From Methylobacterium sp. SyP6R (GTDB lineage Bacteria > Pseudomonadota > Alphaproteobacteria > Rhizobiales > Beijerinckiaceae): DNA of 64,000 nt. Both the position numbers and the translations under genes were made by a program. Of the stretch, positions 26,032 through 34,075 are shown in pieces. The notes beneath the pieces are model-generated. The model was not told the origin of the DNA and searched no databases. It was given only the letters and a program-made list of their open reading frames with translations. The stretch lies in the NCBI RefSeq assembly GCF_019216885.1, contig NZ_JAAQRC020000003.1, forward strand, positions 62,001-126,000. Reading direction: 5' to 3'. The first letter of the stretch is position 1, and every line of letters starts with the position of its first letter.

Positions 26032-26319
26032 ATGAGCTTCCGCGATCTGCCGGCGCTGGTGACCCAGCGCGAGGATGCCCTCACCCTGCTCGAGGCTCTG
26101 GCCTCGGGCGTCGACGAGCGCGAGTTCGCTCCCTTCGTCACGGCCTTCACCACGCCCGAGGACGAGCAGGCGGCCGCGATCATGATCGGATCGGGCAACG
26201 CGATGTCGCTGCGCGTGCAACTCGGCGCCCTCCTCGCCGGAGCGGGCCTCGTGACCAACGACGAGGTATTCGAGGCGCTCGACGCCCGCCGCGCCCGCGC
26301 CAAGGGAGCGATGGCGTGA
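26032..26319 (+). CDS. Small protein paired with the Fic gene (possible antitoxin)
   Basis: The 95-residue acidic, helical protein starts MSFRDLPALVTQREDALTLLEAL. Its stop overlaps the GTG start of the Fic gene (GTGA), so the two are cotranslated. FicT toxins on conjugative plasmids are usually preceded by a small VbhA-type antitoxin with an inhibitory helix of the form [S/T]xxx[E/D]G. Here SGVDER and TPEDEQ have the first five positions but not the glycine, so a canonical inhibitor is not evident. Position, size and coupling suggest an antitoxin or chaperone; the sequence alone does not prove it. It lies 220 bp after traA. Confidence 0.75.
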   Translation: MSFRDLPALVTQREDALTLLEALASGVDEREFAPFVTAFTTPEDEQAAAIMIGSGNAMSLRVQLGALLAGAGLVTNDEVFEALDARRARAKGAMA

Positions 26320-27617
26320 GCGGCGATCCCTACGTCTACGAGGGCACCGACACCCTCAAGAACAATGCGGACATCCGCGACCCCGAGGCGCTGGCCGAGC
26401 GTGAGCAGATCGTCTCGTTCCAGGCCCTGCGTCAGATGCTCGGGGAGCCGGTGCTCGGCCAATTCGACCAGGCGCATTTCGCGGCGATCCATAAGCGGCT
26501 CTTTGCCGAGATCTACCCGTGGGCGGGCGAGACCCGCACGGTCGAGCTGTGGAAGCCCGAGATCGTGCTCCAGGGTAAGAGCGTCGCCTACACGCCGCCG
26601 GCACAGATCGCCGCGCAGATGACGTCGGCGCTGTCGAGCTTGGCGCAGGAGAAGCCGGGGAACCTGAAGGAGAGCCGGCCGGCGATGCGCCTGGCCGAGA
26701 ACATGGCGACGCTGTTCCAGGCCCACCCGTTCCGGGAGGGCAACACCCGCACCCTCCTGGCATTCATGGAGCAGTACGCCCGGCACCATCAGCAGCCGCT
26801 CGATCAGGCGCTGATCAACCTGGTGCCGAGCGAGACCCGCGACAAGCTGGTGCTCGCCACCCGCGGCCAGATCCAGCCCTTGGCCGAGATGGTCCGCAAC
26901 GCCCGCTACTCGGAGGAGCAGCGCGCCCATCCGCTTCTTGGCCGCCTCTCGGCCGAGGCCTTCGAGGCAACACGGCTGATGGGATCGCCGCGCATCGTCC
27001 TGGCCGAGCCCGGCAGCCAGATCCGCGGCCAGGTGGTCGCCACGAACTACGACCATGCCCTGGTGCGTCAGGACCGCGTGCTCGCCGCGGTACCGCTCGC
27101 GTCCTTCCGTGTGATGCCGCCGAACAACTCCCGCGTCGACGTGCGGGTGCTGGCCAAGGGCGAGAGGCTGGACCGAGCCCAGCCACGCGAGGAGGTGGCG
27201 CGCAGCCAGGTGGTCGGGAGCGTGCTGATCCCTGCGACCTACGTGCTGCTCGCCGGCCAGCGGCCGGAGGATGCCGTGCGCAACCGCATCGAGATACCGG
27301 GCCCGAGCCCGGCTCTCGTCGACGCCCTCAAGAACCTCACGGCCCGCGAGATCGTCGCCAATCCGGGCCTGGTCGCGGAGGTGCGCCAGATCGACAAGAG
27401 CCTGATCGACCGCTTCGGCCGCGAGGGCTCGGCGATGCTGATCCAGGGCAGTCCCGAGGAGGCCAGGGGCCTCCTGCCCACGGGACAGGATCTCGACGAG
27501 GTCCGTGCCGTCCTCAAGCCCGTGGTGCAGGCCGTGATGCTCGACGATCGCCAGCAGACGCTCGCGCAAGCGCAGACCCTCGCCCGGGACGAGCCCCAGC
27601 TCGGACCGTCGCTGTGA
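26316..27617 (+). CDS. Fic domain protein with OB-like and BID-like C-terminal regions (Bep/VbhT-like)
   Basis: The 433-residue protein has an N-terminal Fic domain (about residues 10-200). YVYEGTDTLKNNADIRD is the usual FicT opening. The substrate-side flap is ELWKPEIVLQGKSVAYTP (77-94) and the active-site loop is HPFREGNTR (137-145), with the catalytic histidine, acidic residue and arginine present and T in place of the second loop glycine. Such enzymes transfer AMP from ATP to target proteins. Residues about 222-300 look like a small beta domain (GQVVATNYDHALVRQ). Residues 335-433 begin LKNLTAREIVANPGLVAEVR...IDRFGREG, resembling the first half of a BID type IV secretion signal. A plasmid-encoded toxin or effector carried by the conjugation channel is a reasonable inference. 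GTG start at 26316, overlapping the small upstream gene. Confidence 0.85.
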   Translation: MSGDPYVYEGTDTLKNNADIRDPEALAEREQIVSFQALRQMLGEPVLGQFDQAHFAAIHKRLFAEIYPWAGETRTVELWKPEIVLQGKSVAYTPPAQIAAQMTSALSSLAQEKPGNLKESRPAMRLAENMATLFQAHPFREGNTRTLLAFMEQYARHHQQPLDQALINLVPSETRDKLVLATRGQIQPLAEMVRNARYSEEQRAHPLLGRLSAEAFEATRLMGSPRIVLAEPGSQIRGQVVATNYDHALVRQDRVLAAVPLASFRVMPPNNSRVDVRVLAKGERLDRAQPREEVARSQVVGSVLIPATYVLLAGQRPEDAVRNRIEIPGPSPALVDALKNLTAREIVANPGLVAEVRQIDKSLIDRFGREGSAMLIQGSPEEARGLLPTGQDLDEVRAVLKPVVQAVMLDDRQQTLAQAQTLARDEPQLGPSL

Positions 27618-28525
27618 CCGCCCTGCACGATAAGCCGGTCGAGACCGTCTCGCCCGCCAGGATCGTCGTCCTCGGCCTCGTCGCATTCGCCACGATGGCC
27701 GTGCTCAGCTTCCTGTGGTGGACGTTCACGCCGGTTCTCGGCCGGCTCTATGCCGCCCTGCGGCTGATCGAGAGCGCCACGCTGTGGCGGTTCACCGGCT
27801 GGGGCCGGTACTTCACCGGCATGCCGGCCGGCGAGCCGTTTGCGTTCGTGTCGATCTACCAGTCGAGCGCAGTCTTCGGCCTGGTCGCGTCCCTGCTCAC
27901 GGCGCTCATCGGCTACCTCGCCTGGCGCAAGCGCAGCCGCGACCACATCGACGCGCTCATCGCGCTGCCACCCAAGGGATTCGGCCAGAGCGAGATCCGC
28001 AGCCGGTTCGTGCCGGCCGACCGGCTGGTGCGGCTGCCCGGCGAGGACCAGGATACGGTTCGAAAACCGGCCCCTTGCCCGAACACCTTCGCGGGGGTCC
28101 GCGACCTCCTCGATGTCCCGGCCGTGGAGCCCGTGCTGGAAAGCATTCCCTGGCACCTCGCCGCCGCCCTGTTCCTGACGATCGACGCGGTGGCCCCTGT
28201 CGCCGATCGCAAGGCCCGTGAGGCCGTGCTGAAGGCCGCCAGGACGGCCGCTGACCGCCAGGTGGGGAATCCGCTCACGGAGCCGCCCGAAACGCTCCTG
28301 CCGACCCTGCACGGCTACCTGCTCCAGGCGATCACCGACCAGAATGGGCGGGCTATTGCCGTTCTCAAGCAGGTCCACAAGGTGTTCGAGACCAAGCCGG
28401 ATCTCGCCTCGGCCGTGACGGAGCTCGGCGCGAAAGCCCTGGCGGCTCAGCGCCTGCATTTCCCGGACTACGCATGGCTTCGCCACGTCGATCCGGTCCT
28501 GCAATCCAAGATCACGACCTACTGA
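27614..28525 (+). CDS. Membrane protein, possibly DotM/TrbA/IcmP-like
   Basis: The 303-residue protein has two clear transmembrane segments at about residues 16-42 (IVVLGLVAFATMAVLSFLWWTF) and 84-104 (SAVFGLVASLLTALIGYLAWRK), then a cytoplasmic domain of 200 residues. That domain shows PWHLAAALFLTIDAVAPVADRKA, TLHGYLLQAI and FPDYAWLRHVDPVL. The arrangement and the final WLxxVDP are reminiscent of DotM/TrbA coupling-complex proteins of Dot/Icm and IncI systems, but the match is weak. Its GTG start overlaps the Fic stop (GTGA), so it is coupled to the Fic pair. It is convergent with the minus-strand channel operon. If it is DotM-like, it may recruit substrates such as the Fic protein. Confidence 0.75.
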   Translation: MTALHDKPVETVSPARIVVLGLVAFATMAVLSFLWWTFTPVLGRLYAALRLIESATLWRFTGWGRYFTGMPAGEPFAFVSIYQSSAVFGLVASLLTALIGYLAWRKRSRDHIDALIALPPKGFGQSEIRSRFVPADRLVRLPGEDQDTVRKPAPCPNTFAGVRDLLDVPAVEPVLESIPWHLAAALFLTIDAVAPVADRKAREAVLKAARTAADRQVGNPLTEPPETLLPTLHGYLLQAITDQNGRAIAVLKQVHKVFETKPDLASAVTELGAKALAAQRLHFPDYAWLRHVDPVLQSKITTY

Positions 28526-28551
28526 GGTCGCTTTCTTTGGTCCGGCATCGT

Positions 28552-28586
28552 GAAAAAGGCGCCGAGCGCAGGTATCCGCTCGGCGC
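28552..28586 (-). terminator. Intrinsic terminator of the minus-strand transfer operon
   Basis: GCGCCGAGCG and CGCTCGGCGC (28559-28568 and 28577-28586) form a perfect 10-bp stem with an 8-base loop. On the minus strand it is followed by CTTTTTCAC, a proper U-tract. It lies between the convergent 303-residue protein gene and the last gene of the dot operon. Confidence 0.85.
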
Positions 28587-28619
28587 TGTCGTGTCACGCT
28601 GTGCCGTCCGGGTCGACCG

Positions 28620-29036
28620 TCAGGTGCCCGACCCGATCATGTAGGTCGTCACGACGCCGATGATGACGCCCAGGATCGTGACCCCGGAGCCGACCACCAG
28701 CCCGGCCAGGGACCGGCCGGCATCCTCGCGGGCGTTGTCGTCCTGCGAGCTCTTGTAGAGCTTCACGGCCGAGATGCCGGCGAGACCGATGCCCACCACG
28801 GCGAAGATAATGCTTATGACGATGCCGGCGTTATTGCCGCCGGTGGCGATCGAGGAGGCGTTGAGCGAGGAGCTCGATGCCTTCTGCCGTGCCGTCTTCA
28901 GAAAGTCGATCGGCGCCGACGGATCGCCCGACGTGGCCTGAGCCAGCGCCGACATCGCGCTCAGACCCACCATCGTAACGCTCGCCAGAGCTCGGTAGTA
29001 AATATCCTTGACGTTCATTGGGGTCTCCATTGTCAT
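28620..29036 (-). CDS. Small exported two-helix membrane protein, DotP/IcmD-like candidate
   Basis: The 138-residue protein has a signal-peptide-like N terminus (YYRALASVTMVGLSAMSALAQA, cleaved after AQA), a polar stretch, and two transmembrane helices at about residues 70-92 (AGIVISIIFAVVGIGLAGISAVKLY) and 111-134 (LAGLVVGSGVTILGVIIGVVTTYMI). Size and topology fit the small IcmD/DotP (TraR) proteins, or a pilin-like subunit, of IVB systems, but identity is inferred. The first ATG (29036) overlaps the dotO stop (ATGA). ATG 29018 has a better ribosome site (GGAG) and may be the true start. Confidence 0.8.
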   Translation of the reverse strand: MTMETPMNVKDIYYRALASVTMVGLSAMSALAQATSGDPSAPIDFLKTARQKASSSSLNASSIATGGNNAGIVISIIFAVVGIGLAGISAVKLYKSSQDDNAREDAGRSLAGLVVGSGVTILGVIIGVVTTYMIGSGT

Positions 29037-32020
29037 GCTGCGGTTCTGGATCGGCCGATCTGGGGTCGAGCTTCGCTCATGAGTTCCCCCAAGACTTGAT
29101 CGACGATCGTCTTTGCGATCCGGTCCTCACCGGCCCGCGCATGCGCGGACACCCGGCTCCACGTCTCGATGGCCGTGCCATCGGGAAACCGTGCAGCCAG
29201 AATGCGCAGCGCCTCGTTGACCGCCATCCGGCGGTACAGTTCGTCGCGCACCAGGCGGTCCTCCGCCTTGGTGGTCAGGGCCCACAGCATCACGGGCCCG
29301 AGCGAGTTGTTGAGCACGATCCAGCGCTCTTCCTCGCGCAGCTTGAAGCGCGCGAGGATGTTGGCGCCGCGCCGCCCTCGCGGGCCATGGACCTGGCGCT
29401 CGAGCGCAGACTTCACCGCCTGGTCGAACCCGAAGGTCACGCGCGCCTGCTCGCGGATCTCGTTCGAGTCCGCGTTCAGCACCAGCACGGTCGAGGCAAT
29501 GTCGGCGAGTGTGGCGAAGTCGGCGAGCAGCTGCGAGACCAGGATTAGCTCCAGGCCCCACTTGCGGCCCTCGCGGGCGTCCGACATCACCTGCTTGGCG
29601 ATCGTCTCGACGCCGCCGGTCAGGTGATACTCGTCCATGCACAGGCGCTTGGGCGTCTCGGCCACCTCGTGGTAGCGCGCCTGCCAGTACCGGACGTATT
29701 CCGTGCGGATCGCATCCTCCGGCGGAAAATCCATCTTCGCGATCTCTTCGGCAAAGCCGGAGATCTTCGACAGGTAGACGTGCCGTGCGATCATGAAAAA
29801 CAGCGCGTTGGTGCGCTCGGCCTCCGGCGACTTGTGGCGTTGCGCCACGTCCTGGAGGTCGATCGACACCACCCGCGCCGCGCCGAGGTCGAGCCGGGTC
29901 GGGCGGGCGAAGATCGGGAACTTCTCGATCGCCGCTTCGAGCGACCGCTGGACGTGCCGGATCAGCTCCGGAGTGAAGTCGGAAGCCATGATCGGCTCGG
30001 CCAGGACCCGTGAGAAATCCTCCAGCAGCGGCATCGCGTAGCGCTGCGCCCGCTGCGCGGCCGTGTAGAGCCGGCGCTGGACCAGCGCGTCCACGATGCT
30101 CCACCAGCGCGTCCGATCGCCGACCTTGATGCCGTAATCCGCGATCACACGATCGAGTTCGGGATCGACGTTGGGCTGGTAGACCGCCGGCGAGGACGAG
30201 AACTGGAGGTCGCTCTTGAGCTGGTAGACCCGCGTGATGAGGCGCGGGATCAGCAACGCCACTTCCGGGTTCGGCACGTTGAGGAGCGTCGTCAGGAAGT
30301 TGTCGATGAAGCTCCTCTCGCGCTCCAGCGGCATGCGCCGGCCGAGCCCGAGATCGAGGAAGTTGACCGCGTAGTCGGGTGTGTTGAGGAGCCGCACGTA
30401 GTACGCCTCGTGCCAACGCTCGACTGGCAGCGCATTGCGCACCAGCTCGATGAAGCCCGACGAGCTGACGCCGACGTCGATCACCGCGAGGAACGGCAGC
30501 GCCGCTCCCGCACTGAACGACGTGAAGTCGACGTTGAGCCGGTTCATCAGCACCGACTTGCCCGAGCCCGGCGTGGCGTAGATGAGCGTCAGCCAGAACA
30601 GCTGCTCGGCCGAGAGCGCCTCGTAGGGCACCGGCTTGCCGTCGGGCGTGAGCAGCATGCTCTGGCCCTGCTTGAAGATCGGTGCCGTGCGGTGGAACGG
30701 CAGCATGGCGGCGAGGTCGCCGAGCGGCGCGATCGAGCCCGGCGGGACCACGGCCTGGACCGTCATGCCGGCCACCGTCTCGCAGAGCGCCCGCAGCGGG
30801 TTAAAGGGCGTGTCGGTCATCACCGCCTCGCCCCAGGTCATCATCCCGCTCATCAGGTACGAGCGGCGGCGCTCCAGCAGCCCCGGATCCTCGCCCGGCT
30901 CGGTCCAGGTCGCGGCGATCACCCTGCCTTTTACGATCGCCTCGCCGTCCTTCTCGACCACCTCCTCGAGCTGACGCAGGGCCCGGAACAGATTCTTGTT
31001 GCTCGGGCTCGCGAAGGCGAGCAGACCCGCGATCACCTTGCGCAGGCGCATGGCGACCTCGTTGTCGCGCAGGGCCTCGAGGTGGAAGCAGACCCGGAAC
31101 GGCATGTCGGCCGAGCGCGACGAGCTTTCGAGGAGCGAGTCGAGCAGCCGGTTGAACGGCAGGATGGTCGAGGGGAACATCCGCATGACCGCGAGCGCGT
31201 AGCGGCGCCCGCCCATGTCGAGGGTCCGCATGTTGCTCGACGCCTGCGCGTTCGAGGTCATGATCTGACGCGCGACCGTGGGTGTGAAGAAGTCGCTGAC
31301 ATCCTCGTCGCGGTGCTCCTTGGCGCCCGGGTAGCGCCGGGTTCCCGGCCCGTAGGGGGTCCAGCCACCGGGGGTTTCGTGGTAGAGCACCGCAGCCCGG
31401 ATCTGCTCCAGATCGCGACGCCGCCCCTGGTCGTCGGGGCTGAGGATCCGCCCTTGCAGGCGGGCTTCCCCGAGCGCCTCCATGACCCGGCGCACGAACG
31501 CCGCGTGGACACCGTCGAGGGCGCCGATGCGCAGGAACGGGTTCTGGGCGTCTCGGGCCGGGGGCAGCTCCTGCCACGCCCTGCGGTTTTCTTGTCGCTC
31601 GCGCCGAACCTCCTCGGGCGTTCCGGCCGTCGGCCGGGTCCAGGCGGCGAGCAGGATCGTCTCGGAGCGCGCGCGCTCCTCCAGGACCGCCCGGCCCTCC
31701 TCGATCAGCGCCTCGACCGAGAGCCCCTTCTGGCGGGCGCGCCGGCCCTGCCGCTCGACGAAGGGATCAATGACCTTGGCGGTGTTGAGCGAGGACTCGT
31801 AGGAGATCGTGATCTGGTGGCCCGGGCGCTTGAGGATCTGGGCGATCCCGCCGGCGAAGCGCTCGACCACGTTGACGAGGTAATCATCGCCCGAGACGAT
31901 CGTACGGATGCCGTCGATCTCGATCAGGGTGACCTGCGAGCCGTCATGGGCATAGACCACCGGCTCATCGCGCTCCGGGTCGAAGCCCGCCAAATCGCAG
32001 AACTTGTCGGCCGTCCTCAT
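29033..32020 (-). CDS. dotO: DotO/IcmB/TraU family ATPase of the type IVB secretion system
   Basis: The 995-residue protein matches the VirB4-like DotO/TraU ATPases in size. The first 450 residues form the divergent N-terminal domain. The ATPase core has Walker A ATPGSGKSV at 482-490, a Walker-B-like stretch before the acidic CMDEYHLTGG near residue 795, and the C-terminal ELILVSQLLADFATLADIASTVLVLN sensor region. It should power assembly of the channel or substrate transfer at the inner membrane. Its start overlaps the upstream gene stop by ATGA and its stop overlaps the downstream start, so it is tightly coupled in the operon. Confidence 0.93.
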   Translation of the reverse strand: MRTADKFCDLAGFDPERDEPVVYAHDGSQVTLIEIDGIRTIVSGDDYLVNVVERFAGGIAQILKRPGHQITISYESSLNTAKVIDPFVERQGRRARQKGLSVEALIEEGRAVLEERARSETILLAAWTRPTAGTPEEVRRERQENRRAWQELPPARDAQNPFLRIGALDGVHAAFVRRVMEALGEARLQGRILSPDDQGRRRDLEQIRAAVLYHETPGGWTPYGPGTRRYPGAKEHRDEDVSDFFTPTVARQIMTSNAQASSNMRTLDMGGRRYALAVMRMFPSTILPFNRLLDSLLESSSRSADMPFRVCFHLEALRDNEVAMRLRKVIAGLLAFASPSNKNLFRALRQLEEVVEKDGEAIVKGRVIAATWTEPGEDPGLLERRRSYLMSGMMTWGEAVMTDTPFNPLRALCETVAGMTVQAVVPPGSIAPLGDLAAMLPFHRTAPIFKQGQSMLLTPDGKPVPYEALSAEQLFWLTLIYATPGSGKSVLMNRLNVDFTSFSAGAALPFLAVIDVGVSSSGFIELVRNALPVERWHEAYYVRLLNTPDYAVNFLDLGLGRRMPLERERSFIDNFLTTLLNVPNPEVALLIPRLITRVYQLKSDLQFSSSPAVYQPNVDPELDRVIADYGIKVGDRTRWWSIVDALVQRRLYTAAQRAQRYAMPLLEDFSRVLAEPIMASDFTPELIRHVQRSLEAAIEKFPIFARPTRLDLGAARVVSIDLQDVAQRHKSPEAERTNALFFMIARHVYLSKISGFAEEIAKMDFPPEDAIRTEYVRYWQARYHEVAETPKRLCMDEYHLTGGVETIAKQVMSDAREGRKWGLELILVSQLLADFATLADIASTVLVLNADSNEIREQARVTFGFDQAVKSALERQVHGPRGRRGANILARFKLREEERWIVLNNSLGPVMLWALTTKAEDRLVRDELYRRMAVNEALRILAARFPDGTAIETWSRVSAHARAGEDRIAKTIVDQVLGELMSEARPQIGRSRTAA

Positions 32021-32502
32021 TGGACGCCCCGCAGCATGAGGGAGAACTGGAAGACCGGCACGCAGAGCGCGAACAGCCACAGCCCCAGGAAGCCCGGGAT
32101 GACGCCCCTCAGCAACGGCGCCGGGCGGACGTGCAGCGCGCAGAACACCTGTGCGAGGGCAAACACCATCGCTGCGCAGGAGAGCGCGATCGAGGCCGGG
32201 TAGTAGGTGTAGATCAGCGGCGTGCAGGTGATGGCGCCATAGAGGCCGCGCATCAGGCTGTCGTAGAACAGCCCGGTCAGGAACAGGCAGCCGCCCCCCG
32301 CCATGGCGCAGACGCGCAGGACCCGGCGCAAGCTCCGGTCCGAGCACACCGACACCGCCCAGACTCGGGCGGTCACGATGGTAAAGCAGCCCGCCGCGAG
32401 GGTGAACGCGATAGCGCCATAGCTCAGCACCGGATGATCGGCGAGGTAGCCCGCCATATTAGCGGTCAGGTTGTTGAGGAGGTGCCAGGTTCCGTCGGTC
32501 AT
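32017..32502 (-). CDS. Four-helix inner-membrane protein of the transfer operon
   Basis: The 161-residue protein has four hydrophobic segments: about residues 28-47, 62-80, 97-120 and 133-155. They include YGAIAFTLAAGCFTIVTARVWAVSV and IALSCAAMVFALAQVFCAL. It lies between the DotG/84-residue genes and dotO, the place of TraQ-TraT in IncI plasmids, so a channel role at the inner membrane is likely. I do not recognise a specific family. The stop overlaps the dotO start (ATGA). Confidence 0.85.
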   Translation of the reverse strand: MTDGTWHLLNNLTANMAGYLADHPVLSYGAIAFTLAAGCFTIVTARVWAVSVCSDRSLRRVLRVCAMAGGGCLFLTGLFYDSLMRGLYGAITCTPLIYTYYPASIALSCAAMVFALAQVFCALHVRPAPLLRGVIPGFLGLWLFALCVPVFQFSLMLRGVQ

Positions 32503-32518
32503 CGCCCGCGATCCGTGG

Positions 32519-32773
32519 TCAGTCGGCGAAGTAGAAGGACAGCTGCGCGATCAGAACCGTGACGCAGGTCATGGTGCTGCCAACGATGGCCGCCGCGAGC
32601 CAATTGCCCGCCATGCCGTCCCCGGCGGCGTTGGCTTGGTAGAAGCGGACCATGGCGTAGCCGGCGAGGAAGACGCCGGCGACCGCCGTGAGCACGACCA
32701 CGAGCCAGGCGAGCACCGGCACGGTGTCGATCAGGCCGCGCAGGACGTCGGCCAGCCCCTTCGAGCCGTTCAT
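32519..32773 (-). CDS. Small two-helix membrane protein of the transfer operon
   Basis: The 84-residue protein has transmembrane helices at about residues 18-42 (VPVLAWLVVVLTAVAGVFLAGYAM) and 56-82 (NWLAAAIVGSTMTCVTVLIAQLSFYF). This hairpin topology is common among DotE/DotP/IcmC-like small subunits. Its start overlaps the dotG stop (ATGA), and it is followed 16 bp later by the 161-residue protein gene. A structural role in the inner-membrane complex is inferred from position. Confidence 0.82.
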   Translation of the reverse strand: MNGSKGLADVLRGLIDTVPVLAWLVVVLTAVAGVFLAGYAMVRFYQANAAGDGMAGNWLAAAIVGSTMTCVTVLIAQLSFYFAD

Positions 32774-34065
32774 GGCTTCCTCGCGTAGGAGATCGGCAGG
32801 GTCTCGGGCCGGTAGCTGGCGCCATAGGCCGGATCCGGCCCGTAGCCGGTGCCGGCCCCGACCGTGACGCGGGCGGCGTCGAGCGGCACCACGACCGGCT
32901 GGAGGAAGACGACGCCTACGGGGAAGTTCACCGACGAGGACAGGGTCGGCGGGCGGCTGAACGAGCGCGCCGCCGCCGAGGTCATGGCCTGGCCCACCGG
33001 CAGCGCCGCGCCCATCCCGGCGGTCAGCCAGTCGATGCCGCGGCCCGACTGGACTGCGAATCCGTTGCCGACCACCGTCTGGGTGTTGAGCTGGGTGAGC
33101 TGCTGCCCGACCTGGCCGACGCCCTGGATCAGGCCGGCGATGACGAGGCCGCCGTAGCGCTCGAGCACGTGGTTGTCGACATCCTCGGCGACGCCCGTGC
33201 GGGCCTGGTCGACCGTGATCGCGATCGCCTGCATCGGCCCCTGGCGGCCGTCTTGCAGGATCATGGTTGTGAAGCGGATCGCACCTTGCGTCTGCGAGTA
33301 GATGATCTGGCCCATCATCCGGATGCCGTTGAGCGGCCCGGGCTGCTGGCGTTCGTCAAGGTCGACGATGGTGGCGAAGATCGGCGCTGCCGGATCGTCG
33401 GAGTTGAAGCCGCGATCGAGGACCGCGTAGGCGACGTCGCCGGCGCGCGCCACGGTCGCGTGCCGGACGCCCGGCCCGAACGGCCCGGTCGGAACCGGCG
33501 CTGCCGCCGCGGCGGCCTTCGGCTCCGGCGGCTTCGGCCGCTCGCCCTTGGCAAAGCTCCGCACCAGGAACCCGCCCGGGGTGGGCTTGAGGAGCGCCTT
33601 GATCTGGTCGTTGATCGCCGCGACCTGATCGGGATCGGCCGTCGGCTGGACCGGCACGTCCCGGTACACGGTCTGAATGACCGGACGGTCCTTGTAGATA
33701 ATCTTCTCGACCACCTTGGGCTCTGGAGGCGGCTCGGCCGGCTTTGGCTCCGGATTGCCGTCGGGCAACTCGCCCATCGTCGCGCCGCGCTTCTCGGCGA
33801 TCACCGTCGGCGCAACAAACGGCTTGCCCTTCTCGGCCTTCTCGTCCGCCGCCTGCTGGTTGACGCCGGCGCGCCGGTCGGCCTCCGCCGCGCCGACGGG
33901 CTTCATCATGTCGTTGGGCGGGTTCGGCGTCTGCCCGCGGATCTCCGAGGCCAGCCCCGCGCCCCGGTCGGTGCCGGGAACGTCCCGCAGGATGAACGCG
34001 GCCGAGCCGAGGGCGCTGACCACGACGACGCCGCCGATCGCCGCGAGCGCTTTCTGTGAGAGCAT
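32770..34065 (-). CDS. dotG: DotG/IcmE/TraO core-channel protein (VirB10-like C terminus)
   Basis: The 431-residue protein has one N-terminal transmembrane helix (about residues 7-27, ALAAIGGVVVVSALGSAAFIL), a long proline-, alanine- and charge-rich periplasmic spacer (30-170), and a C-terminal VirB10-like domain of about 200 residues (AYAVLDRGFNSDDPAAPIFATIVD, RMMGQIIYSQTQGAIRFTTMIL, SVNFPVGVVFLQPVVVP). This is the layout of DotG/TraO, which spans the envelope and lines the IVB core channel. The spacer lacks the long pentapeptide-like repeats of Legionella DotG, so it is a compact version. GGGGGA precedes the ATG. Confidence 0.9.
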   Translation of the reverse strand: MLSQKALAAIGGVVVVSALGSAAFILRDVPGTDRGAGLASEIRGQTPNPPNDMMKPVGAAEADRRAGVNQQAADEKAEKGKPFVAPTVIAEKRGATMGELPDGNPEPKPAEPPPEPKVVEKIIYKDRPVIQTVYRDVPVQPTADPDQVAAINDQIKALLKPTPGGFLVRSFAKGERPKPPEPKAAAAAAPVPTGPFGPGVRHATVARAGDVAYAVLDRGFNSDDPAAPIFATIVDLDERQQPGPLNGIRMMGQIIYSQTQGAIRFTTMILQDGRQGPMQAIAITVDQARTGVAEDVDNHVLERYGGLVIAGLIQGVGQVGQQLTQLNTQTVVGNGFAVQSGRGIDWLTAGMGAALPVGQAMTSAAARSFSRPPTLSSSVNFPVGVVFLQPVVVPLDAARVTVGAGTGYGPDPAYGASYRPETLPISYARKP

Positions 34066-34075
34066 CGCTATCCCC

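Noticed and set aside
27239..28597. 452-residue minus-strand frame over the Fic 3' end and DotM-like gene
   Set aside because: No domain or ribosome site; both plus-strand genes are coupled and show sensible features.
30410..32203. 597-residue open frame antiparallel to dotO
   Set aside because: Its composition is typical of an antisense reading (many R, D, H, E in runs), and the other strand has the complete ATPase.
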